From: Allobosea lupini | GTDB taxonomy: Bacteria; Pseudomonadota; Alphaproteobacteria; Rhizobiales; Beijerinckiaceae | NCBI RefSeq assembly: GCF_900109525.1 | Contig: NZ_FOAN01000009.1 | Coordinates: 159,302 to 223,301 of the forward strand | Length of the DNA: 64,000 bases | Direction: 5' to 3' | In this document: in pieces, positions 55,267 to 62,389 of the stretch | Numbering within the stretch: position 1 is the first letter of the stretch | Layout: the number at the start of each line of letters is the position of its first letter | Notes under the pieces: model-generated | Told to the model about the DNA's origin: nothing | Databases searched by the model: none | What the model saw: the letters and a program-made list of their open reading frames with translations, nothing else | Program-made: the position numbers and the translations under genes

Positions 55267-55983
55267 ATGAGCGAACCATTTCTCGATACGCTTGATGAGC
55301 AAAGCCCGGCGCCTGCCGAGATTGCGAAGCCGGTCGCCTCATTGCACGAGGGGCTGCTGGTCGCGCTGCGGGACTTCATCGTCGAGGGCAATCTCGAGGA
55401 TGGTGCCCGGGTTCCGGAGCGGGCGCTGTGCGAGCGCTTCAACATCTCGCGCACGCCCCTGCGCGAGGCGTTGAAGGTGCTGGCGGCGGAAGGGCTGATC
55501 GAGCTTCTGCCCAATCGCGGCGCGCGGGTCCGCGAACTGAGCTCTGCCGATCTGCGCGAGCTCTTCGATGTCATGGGCGGGCTGGAGGCCCTGGCCGGGC
55601 GCCTCGCCTGCGAGCGGATAACCGAGGTGGAATTCGCCGAGATCGAGCGGATTCATCACGAGATGTATCGGTTTTACCTGCGCCGCGACATGCATGGCTA
55701 TTTCCATTGCAACCAGGCGATCCATCAACTGATCGTCGCGGCTGCAGGCAATGCCACCCTGAGCGCGACCTATGCCGGCCTGGCCGGTCGTATCCGCCGC
55801 GTGCGCTATTCCGCCAATCTCGCCAAGGATCGCGACCGGCTGGGAGAGGCGATGCGCGAGCACGAGGCCATCCTCGACGCCCTGCGCCGTCGCGCCGGTT
55901 CCGAACTCAGCGACATCCTGTTCCTGCATCTGCGCAACAAGCTGAAGGCGGCGCAGGCGCCTGCTCTGGCTGCGGGCGCGTGA
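55267..55983 (+). CDS. GntR-family regulator, FCD type
   Basis: 238 residues. Winged helix at about residues 28-88: LHEGLLVALRDFIVEGNLED, RALCERFNISRTPLREALKV, LAAEGLIELLPNRGARV. The C-terminal FCD ligand domain (about 95-225) includes LFDVMGGLEALAGRLA, FHCNQAIHQLIVAAAGN and MREHEAILDALRRR, with His and Asp residues that usually bind a metal and a small carboxylate. It is sited between two candidate operators, so it probably controls the aminotransferase and TctCBA-dehydrogenase operons. Confidence 0.92.
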   Translation: MSEPFLDTLDEQSPAPAEIAKPVASLHEGLLVALRDFIVEGNLEDGARVPERALCERFNISRTPLREALKVLAAEGLIELLPNRGARVRELSSADLRELFDVMGGLEALAGRLACERITEVEFAEIERIHHEMYRFYLRRDMHGYFHCNQAIHQLIVAAAGNATLSATYAGLAGRIRRVRYSANLAKDRDRLGEAMREHEAILDALRRRAGSELSDILFLHLRNKLKAAQAPALAAGA

Positions 55984-56039
55984 AGAGATCCAGTGAAGGC
56001 GAGGATGGTCGTCAATTTGAAAGGCATCAACTTTTAGAT

Positions 56040-56051
56040 TGAATGCAAAAT
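56040..56051 (+). promoter_or_regulatory. Candidate operator TGAATGCAAAAT upstream of tctC
   Basis: TGAATGCAAAAT followed by a T-run, 60 bp before the tctC ATG. Identical 12-mer at 55169-55180 on the other strand. Confidence 0.6.
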
Positions 56052-56111
56052 TTTTTGACCTTAGGCTCGCTCCCTTAGCGCCACCAGAGCGCGCTCAGGG
56101 AGAGAGCGACC

Positions 56112-57092
56112 ATGAAGCACCATTGGCTTGCCGCAGTCCTGCCGCTCGGCCTCGTCTCGCCGGCTTTCGCCTGGGAGCCGACGAAGCCGATCGAGATCGT
56201 CGTGCCGTTCTCGGCGGGCGGCGCGTCCGACCAGATGGCGCGGACGATCCAGGGCATCATCCAGAAGCAGCAGTTCACCAAACAACCGATCATCGTTGTC
56301 AACAAGCCCGCTGCCGGCGGCGCCGAGGGCATGCTCGACATCCAGAAATCGGCCGGCGACCCGCATAAGCTGATCACCACCTCGAGCGGCATCTTCATGA
56401 CGCCGATGGCGACCAAGCTGGCGCTGAACTGGACCGACTATACGCCCGTCGCGATGCTCGCGCAGGATTCCTTCCTGCTCTGGGTTAATGCCAAGGCGCC
56501 CTACAAGACCGCGGGCGACCTGATGACGGCGGCCAAGAGCGCCAACCCACCGATGAAGATCGGCGGCACCTCGTCCAAGCGCGAGGACAACCTGCTCGTC
56601 TTCGCCATGGAGAAGCAGGGCGGCACCAAATTCGCCTATATCCCCTATACCTCCGGCGGCCAGGCCTCGACCCAGCTCTCGGGCGGGCATGTCGAGGCGA
56701 CGACCAACAATCCGGCCGAGGATCTCGCCAACTGGCGCGGCGGCGCCACGCGCCCGCTCTGCGTCTTCGCCGAGCAGAAGATGGCCTATACCGAGAAAGT
56801 AGCGGACGGACAGTCCTGGGCCGACATCCCGACCTGCGCCTCGCAGGGGCTCAATGTCAGCTACCAGATGCTGCGCGGCATGTTCATGCCCGGCAAGGTC
56901 AGCAAGGAGCAGCAGGCCTTCTATGTCGACCTGTTCAAGAAGGTGTCCGAGACGCCGGAGTGGAAGGACTATCTCGCACGCAATGCGCTGGCGGCCGACT
57001 ACCGCGACGGCGAGGCCTTCGTCTCCTTCCTGAAGGCGGACGAGGCGAAGCACGAGAAGCTGATGACCGAAGCCGGCTTCATGGCGAAGTGA
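56112..57092 (+). CDS. tctC: TctC/Bug-type periplasmic carboxylate-binding protein
   Basis: 326 residues with GGGAGAGAG before the ATG. Signal peptide HHWLAAVLPLGLVSPAFA. Bug-family features: PTKPIEIVVPFSAGGASDQM and VNKPAAGGAEGM around the ligand pocket, and KIGGTSSKREDN. It binds a carboxylate in the periplasm and passes it to TctBA. First gene of the operon with tctB, tctA and the dehydrogenase. A family B repeat lies in the 202 bp before tctB, which may reduce tctB expression relative to tctC. Confidence 0.9.
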   Translation: MKHHWLAAVLPLGLVSPAFAWEPTKPIEIVVPFSAGGASDQMARTIQGIIQKQQFTKQPIIVVNKPAAGGAEGMLDIQKSAGDPHKLITTSSGIFMTPMATKLALNWTDYTPVAMLAQDSFLLWVNAKAPYKTAGDLMTAAKSANPPMKIGGTSSKREDNLLVFAMEKQGGTKFAYIPYTSGGQASTQLSGGHVEATTNNPAEDLANWRGGATRPLCVFAEQKMAYTEKVADGQSWADIPTCASQGLNVSYQMLRGMFMPGKVSKEQQAFYVDLFKKVSETPEWKDYLARNALAADYRDGEAFVSFLKADEAKHEKLMTEAGFMAK

Positions 57093-57122
57093 GCTTCCGA
57101 GGGCTGCGATCACGGCCTCTAT

Positions 57123-57220
57123 CGTCATGGTCGGGCTTGTCCCGACCATCCACGTCTTCGTTTCCTGATCGCGTGCGGTGCTCAAGACGTGAATGCTCGC
57201 CACAAGGGCGAGCATGACGA
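57123..57220 (+). repeat. Family B palindromic element, copy 3 (inside the tct operon)
   Basis: Close to the 53807 copy (same two arms ATGGTCGGGCTTGTCCC and GCTCGCCACAAGGGCGAGCA). Inserted between tctC and tctB, within the presumed operon. Confidence 0.93.
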
Positions 57221-57294
57221 AACCGTAGCGGCTGGGTGTCGAGGGGCGGGGCCGAGCCCTCGATCTGGCACGGAATGATGAGCGGGAGTGATCG

Positions 57295-57795
57295 ATGTCG
57301 TTGCCTTCCGAAACCGAAGCACCCGAACGCGGCATCTCGCGCCGCCCGGTCGAGATTGCCACGGCGCTGCTGCTGATCGGGCTCGCCGGCATCGTGCTCT
57401 ACGACTCGCATGGGCGCGGCGCCGGCTGGGATGGCGGCCCGCAGAACGGCTTCTTCCCGGCCCGCGTCGGCTGGATATTCCTCGCCGCCTCGCTCTTCAT
57501 CCTCTGGCAGTCCTTCCGCCGGCCAGACGGGGTCTTCGTCACCTATGAGCAATTGCGCCAGGTCGTCAGGGTGCTCGGGCCGCTCGTCCTGTTCGTCGCG
57601 CTGATCCAGCCGCTCGGGATCTATGTTGCCTCGGCGGTCTTCATCATCGCCTTCATGGCCGTGGTTGGGACCTCGCGTTGGTGGTCGATCGGGCTGACCG
57701 CGCTGCTGGTGCCGGTCGTCTGCTTCTGGGTGTTCGAAATGCAGTTCCGCGTGCCCCTGCCTAAGGGCCCGCTCGAAGCCATGCTCGGCTACTGA
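57295..57795 (+). CDS. tctB: TctB-type small membrane subunit
   Basis: 166 residues with about four membrane segments (IATALLLIGLAGIVLYDSHG, GWIFLAASLFILWQSF and two more). It has the TctB architecture, with a short polar N-terminus and the conserved NGFFPARVGW motif after the first membrane segment. It works with the large TctA subunit in the sodium- or proton-driven import of di- and tricarboxylates. Ten bp separate it from tctA. Confidence 0.88.
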   Translation: MSLPSETEAPERGISRRPVEIATALLLIGLAGIVLYDSHGRGAGWDGGPQNGFFPARVGWIFLAASLFILWQSFRRPDGVFVTYEQLRQVVRVLGPLVLFVALIQPLGIYVASAVFIIAFMAVVGTSRWWSIGLTALLVPVVCFWVFEMQFRVPLPKGPLEAMLGY

Positions 57796-57805
57796 AGGAC
57801 GACCG

Positions 57806-59329
57806 ATGGACGATCTCTCCTCGCTCATCGCCGGCTTCCAGGTCGCGCTCTCCTGGCACAATGTCGGCTTCATGGCGGTCGGGGTCATTCTCGGCATCAT
57901 CGTCGGGGTGCTGCCGGGCTTAGGGGGACCGAACGGCGTCGCGATCCTGCTGCCGCTGACCTTCGGCATGGACCCAACCTCGGCGATCATCCTGCTCTCG
58001 TCGATCTATTGGGGGGCGCTGTTCGGCGGCGCGATCACCTCGATCCTGTTCAACATCCCCGGCGAGGCCTGGTCGGTCGCGACCACCTTCGACGGCTATC
58101 CGATGGCGGTGCAGGGCAAGGCGGCCGAGGCGCTGACGGCGGCCTTCACGGCTTCCTTCATCGGCGCGCTCTCCGGCGTGGTGCTGATCACCTTCGTCGC
58201 GCCGCTGGTCGCGCAGTTCGCGCTGCGCTTCGGCCCGGCAGAGTTCTTCGCCGTCTTCCTCCTGACCTTCTGCTCCTTCATCGGCATGGGCCGGGAGAAC
58301 CGCGCCAAGATCATCGCCTCGCTGTGCATCGGCTTCCTGCTCGCCGCGGTGGGACTCGACTCGATTTCGGGCGATCTGCGCATGACCTTCGGCTCGACCG
58401 AGCTGATGCGCGGCTTCGACTTCCTGATCGTGGTGATCGGCCTGTTCGGCGTCAGCGAGATCCTGCTGACGGTCGAGGAAGGGCTGGTGTTCAAGGGCAA
58501 GCAGGCCAAGATCGACCTCAAGATCGTGCTGCGGACCTGGGCCGGCCTGCCGCGCTACTGGGCGACGCTGCTGCGCTCCGCGATCGTCGGCATGTGGATG
58601 GGCGTGACGCCGGGCGGGGCCATCGCCGCCTCCTTCATGGGCTATGGTCTCGCCAAGCGCTTCTCGAAGCATGGCAGGAATTTCGGCAAGGGCGAGATCG
58701 AGGGCGTGCTGGCGCCGGAGACTGCGGCCCACGCGGCCGGCACCAGCGCGCTGCTGCCGATGCTGGCGCTCGGCATTCCAGGTTCCGCGACGGCGGCCGT
58801 CCTGCTCGGCGGCCTGCTGGTCTGGGGCCTGCAGCCCGGGCCGATGCTGTTCGTCGAGCAAAAGGATTTCGTCTGGGGCCTGATCGCCTCGATGTATCTC
58901 GGCAATCTCGCCGGGCTGATCATCGTGCTGGCGACGGTGCCGCTCTTCGCGGCGATCATGCGGATCCCGTTCTCCTTCGTCGCGCCGGTGATCCTCATCG
59001 TCTGCGCCATCGGCGCCTACACGATCTCGAACTCGATCTTCGACATCTGGCTGATGCTGATCTTCGGCATCATCGGCTATGTCTTCAAGAAGCTCGATTA
59101 TCCGCTGGCGCCGATGATCCTGGCGCTGGTGCTCGGCGACAGGGCGGAGGACGCCTTCCGCCAGGCGCTGCTCGGTTCGGGCGGGTCGCTGAACGTATTC
59201 TGGGCGAACGGTCTCGTCGGGACTCTTGTCGTGCTGGCGCTGCTGCTGTTGCTCTGGGGGCCGATGGGCGACCTGATCGCCACGCTGCGCGGCAAGAACC
59301 AGCCCAAGACCGCCGAGGCTGCGGAATGA
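57806..59329 (+). CDS. tctA: TctA-type large membrane subunit
   Basis: 507 residues, about 11-12 membrane segments. The TctA signature GVLPGLGGPNGVAILLPLTF, the following SAIILLSSIYWGALFGGAIT and SILFNIPGEAWSVATTFDGYPM, then PGGAIAASFMGYGLAKRFSK and GTSALLPMLALGIPGSATAA with a second conserved gate motif. Transport of a carboxylate is established for the family; the specific substrate is unknown. Its stop overlaps the dehydrogenase start (ATGA), so uptake and oxidation are coupled. Confidence 0.93.
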   Translation: MDDLSSLIAGFQVALSWHNVGFMAVGVILGIIVGVLPGLGGPNGVAILLPLTFGMDPTSAIILLSSIYWGALFGGAITSILFNIPGEAWSVATTFDGYPMAVQGKAAEALTAAFTASFIGALSGVVLITFVAPLVAQFALRFGPAEFFAVFLLTFCSFIGMGRENRAKIIASLCIGFLLAAVGLDSISGDLRMTFGSTELMRGFDFLIVVIGLFGVSEILLTVEEGLVFKGKQAKIDLKIVLRTWAGLPRYWATLLRSAIVGMWMGVTPGGAIAASFMGYGLAKRFSKHGRNFGKGEIEGVLAPETAAHAAGTSALLPMLALGIPGSATAAVLLGGLLVWGLQPGPMLFVEQKDFVWGLIASMYLGNLAGLIIVLATVPLFAAIMRIPFSFVAPVILIVCAIGAYTISNSIFDIWLMLIFGIIGYVFKKLDYPLAPMILALVLGDRAEDAFRQALLGSGGSLNVFWANGLVGTLVVLALLLLLWGPMGDLIATLRGKNQPKTAEAAE

Positions 59330-62244
59330 ACCAGACGACATTGCCGCGCCCGCACAGCCGCAATCTCGGCTTCGAACGCAAGCTGTCGCAGGCGCTGGAA
59401 GGGGAGGTGCGCTTCGACGCCTTCACCCGCGGGCGCTACGCCACCGACGCCTCGATCTACCAGATCGTGCCACAGGGCGTCGCCTTCCCGACGAGCGAGG
59501 CCGATATCGCAGCGGCGCTGACGATTGCGGCCGAACATGGCGTGCCGGTGATCGCGCGCGGCGGCGGCACCTCGCAGAACGGCCAGCCGATCGGCGATGC
59601 GCTGATCCTCGACATGAGCCGGCATTTCAACGCGATCCGCGACTACGATCCGGCCGCCCAGACCGTTTCGGTCGCGCCCGGCATCGTACTGGAAGCGCTC
59701 AACGGCCATGTGAAGAAGGACGGGCTGTTCTTCCCGGTCGAGCCTTCGACGGCGAGCCGCTGCACCATCGGCGGCATGGTCGGCAACAATTCGTCAGGTG
59801 CGCGCTCGCTGCGCTACGGCAAGACCGTCGATAACGTCGTCGGCCTGAAGGCGATGTTCCATGACGGCGAACCCTTCGCGCTCGGCGAGGGGCCGGTCGG
59901 TGACAATGGCTCGCCGCGGGCGCGAGCGCTGATGGAGACCATGCTCGCGCTGGCCGACCGGCATCGCGACGAGATCGAGGCGATCTTCCCCAAGGTGCAG
60001 CGGCGGGTCGGCGGCTACAATCTCGACGAGCTGATCGTGCCGCGGCCGAACCTGTCGCATCTGCTGGTCGGCTCGGAGGGCACGCTGGCGCTGACGACGC
60101 AGGCGACGCTGAAGCTCTCGCCGCTGCCGCAGCATCGAGTCATGGGCGTCTGCCACTTCCCGAATTTCCGCGCGGCGATGGAGACGACGCAGCACATCGT
60201 TGCGCTCGGGCCGGTCGCGGTCGAGCTCGTCGACAACAATGTGCTGGTGCTCGGCGCCGACATCCCGCTCTTCGTGCGCACGCTCGCCGACATCACCAAG
60301 GGCAAGCCGAACTGCCTGCTGCTGGTCGAGTTCGCCGGCGACGATCTCGCCGCGCTGAAGGGCGACCTCAGGCGCCTCGACCAGTGCATGGCCGATCACG
60401 GCTTTCCCGATGCGGTGGTCGAGGTCGTCGAGCCCGCCCGCCAGAAGCCGGTCTGGGAGGTGCGCGAGGCCTGCCTCAACATCATGATGTCGATGAAGGG
60501 CGACGGGAAACCGGTCTCCTTCATCGAGGATTGCGCCGTCCCGCTCGAGCACCTCGCCGACTATACCGACGCGGTCACCGCCCTGTTCGAGCGGCACGGT
60601 ACGCGCGGCACCTGGTATGCGCATGCCTCGGTCGGCTGCCTGCATGTCCGCCCGATCCTCAACATGAAGACGGAAGCCGGGGTGAAGGCGATGCGCGGCA
60701 TCGCCGAGGAGGCCTGCGAACTGGTGCGCCGCTTCAAGGGCTCGTTCTCGGGCGAGCATGGCGACGGCATCTCGCGCTCGGATTTCGTCGAGCCGATGTT
60801 CGGCGGGCCGCTGACCCGCGCCTTCGAGGTGGTCAAGGACGGCTTCGACCCTAATAACCGGCTCAACCCCGGCAAGATCGTCCGGCCCTATCATATGGAT
60901 GATCGCAGCCTGATGCGCTTTCCGCCCGGCTACGCCACGCCGGTGCCGGTGGAGACGGCGCTTGACTGGTCCGACTGGGGCGGCCTCGGCGGCGCTGTCG
61001 AGATGTGCAACAACAACGGCACCTGCCGGAAGATGGCGGGCGGCACGATGTGCCCGTCCTGGCGCGCCACCCGCGAGGAACAGCACGTCACCCGAGGGCG
61101 GGCCAACACACTCAGGCTCGCCATCTCCGGCCAGCTTGGGCCGGATGCCTTCACCTCGCCGGAGATGAAGGAGACGCTCGATCTCTGCGTCTCCTGCAAG
61201 GGCTGCAAGCGCGACTGCCCGACCGGCGTCGACATGGCCCGGATGAAGGTCGAGTTCCTGCATCATTACCACGGCAAGCACGGCCTGCCGCTGAAGGAAC
61301 GCCTGATCGCCAACCTTCCGCGCTATGCACCTTTCGCGGCGAAGCTCGCGCCGCTGATGAACCTGCGCGATCGCGTCCCGCTGCTGGCGACGCTCAGCGA
61401 ACGTTGGCTCGGTTTTTCAGCGCGGCGCTCGCTGCCGGTCTGGCGAGCGCCCTGGCGCGAGGCGGCTGGACCTTCGAGCCCGTCGGCCGTGCGGGGCGAC
61501 GGCCGCGACATCGTGCTCTTCGGCGACACGTTCAACCGCTATTTCGAGCGCGAGAATCTGGAGGCGGCGGAGCGCGTGCTCAAGGCCGGCGGCTACCGCC
61601 TGCATCACGTCGAAGCCGCAGGGGGAGGCCGGCCGCTCTGCTGCGGGCGCACTTTCCTCTCGGCCGGGCTGGTCGACGAGGCCCGTGCCGAGGCGCGGCG
61701 GACGCTCGATGCGCTCGCGCCTTTCGTCGCCAGGGGAGCGCGGGTCGTCGGGCTCGAACCGTCCTGCCTGATGAGCTTCCGCGACGAGTTCGGCGCGCTG
61801 CTGCCCAAGGCCGAGGTCGAGCCCTTGGCCAAGGCGGCGCTGCTGGTCGAGGAACTGCTGGCTGCCGACATGGCCGCGGGCAGGACCAGCCTGCCATTGC
61901 GCGACCAGAGCGGACGCGTCGCGCATCTGCACGGGCATTGCCACCAGAAGGCCTTCGACGCGATGGGCGCGGTCGAGAAGACCTTGCGGGCCGTGCCGGG
62001 GCTGGAGGTCAGGCCGATCGAATCGAGCTGCTGCGGCATGTCCGGCGCCTTCGGCTATGGCGCCGCGACGATCGACGTCTCGCTTGCCATGGGCGAGCTC
62101 TCGCTGCTCCCGGCGGTGCGCAAGGCTGCGGCGGGCGATCTCGTCGTCGCCGACGGCACGAGCTGCCGCCACCAGATCCATGACGGCGCCGGCCGCGAAG
62201 CCGTGCATGTCGTCAGGGTGCTGGACGGAGCGCTGAAGGACTGA
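59326..62244 (+). CDS. YdiJ-like FAD/Fe-S D-2-hydroxyacid dehydrogenase (GlcD-GlcF fusion)
   Basis: 972 residues. N-terminal FAD-binding-4 domain (RGGGTSQNGQPIGDALILDM near 78-97; SRCTIGGMVGNNSSGARSLR) is followed by the FAD-oxidase C domain. Then comes MCNNNGTCRKMAGGTMCPSW and the ferredoxin-type CVSCKGCKRDCPTG near residue 622, and two CCG domains (LCCGRTFLSAG near 771, SSCCGMSGAFGYG near 902) for an iron-sulfur site. E. coli YdiJ of this layout oxidises D-2-hydroxyglutarate; close relatives use glycolate, lactate or other 2-hydroxyacids. The tctA overlap and the aminotransferase suggest it oxidises the imported acid. Confidence 0.9.
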   Translation: MNQTTLPRPHSRNLGFERKLSQALEGEVRFDAFTRGRYATDASIYQIVPQGVAFPTSEADIAAALTIAAEHGVPVIARGGGTSQNGQPIGDALILDMSRHFNAIRDYDPAAQTVSVAPGIVLEALNGHVKKDGLFFPVEPSTASRCTIGGMVGNNSSGARSLRYGKTVDNVVGLKAMFHDGEPFALGEGPVGDNGSPRARALMETMLALADRHRDEIEAIFPKVQRRVGGYNLDELIVPRPNLSHLLVGSEGTLALTTQATLKLSPLPQHRVMGVCHFPNFRAAMETTQHIVALGPVAVELVDNNVLVLGADIPLFVRTLADITKGKPNCLLLVEFAGDDLAALKGDLRRLDQCMADHGFPDAVVEVVEPARQKPVWEVREACLNIMMSMKGDGKPVSFIEDCAVPLEHLADYTDAVTALFERHGTRGTWYAHASVGCLHVRPILNMKTEAGVKAMRGIAEEACELVRRFKGSFSGEHGDGISRSDFVEPMFGGPLTRAFEVVKDGFDPNNRLNPGKIVRPYHMDDRSLMRFPPGYATPVPVETALDWSDWGGLGGAVEMCNNNGTCRKMAGGTMCPSWRATREEQHVTRGRANTLRLAISGQLGPDAFTSPEMKETLDLCVSCKGCKRDCPTGVDMARMKVEFLHHYHGKHGLPLKERLIANLPRYAPFAAKLAPLMNLRDRVPLLATLSERWLGFSARRSLPVWRAPWREAAGPSSPSAVRGDGRDIVLFGDTFNRYFERENLEAAERVLKAGGYRLHHVEAAGGGRPLCCGRTFLSAGLVDEARAEARRTLDALAPFVARGARVVGLEPSCLMSFRDEFGALLPKAEVEPLAKAALLVEELLAADMAAGRTSLPLRDQSGRVAHLHGHCHQKAFDAMGAVEKTLRAVPGLEVRPIESSCCGMSGAFGYGAATIDVSLAMGELSLLPAVRKAAAGDLVVADGTSCRHQIHDGAGREAVHVVRVLDGALKD

Positions 62245-62307
62245 CCTTTCGGAGGAACCACACCACTCAAGGAAGCAGGCTTGGCAGGCCACGATCCACA
62301 GCAATTT

Positions 62308-62343
62308 CCGGCGCGGGTTCAGGGGCTGTTAACCCTGCGCCGG
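62308..62343. other. Intergenic hairpin before ftsK
   Basis: CCGGCGCGGGTT pairs with AACCCTGCGCCGG (one bulge) across CAGGGGCTGT. It lies 64 bp after the dehydrogenase stop and 47 bp before the ftsK start. No T-run follows, so termination is uncertain. Confidence 0.4.
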
Positions 62344-62389
62344 TACCTCTCGATGCTCAGTCGAGCGAGTGTCGGGCCAGCGTTGATCC

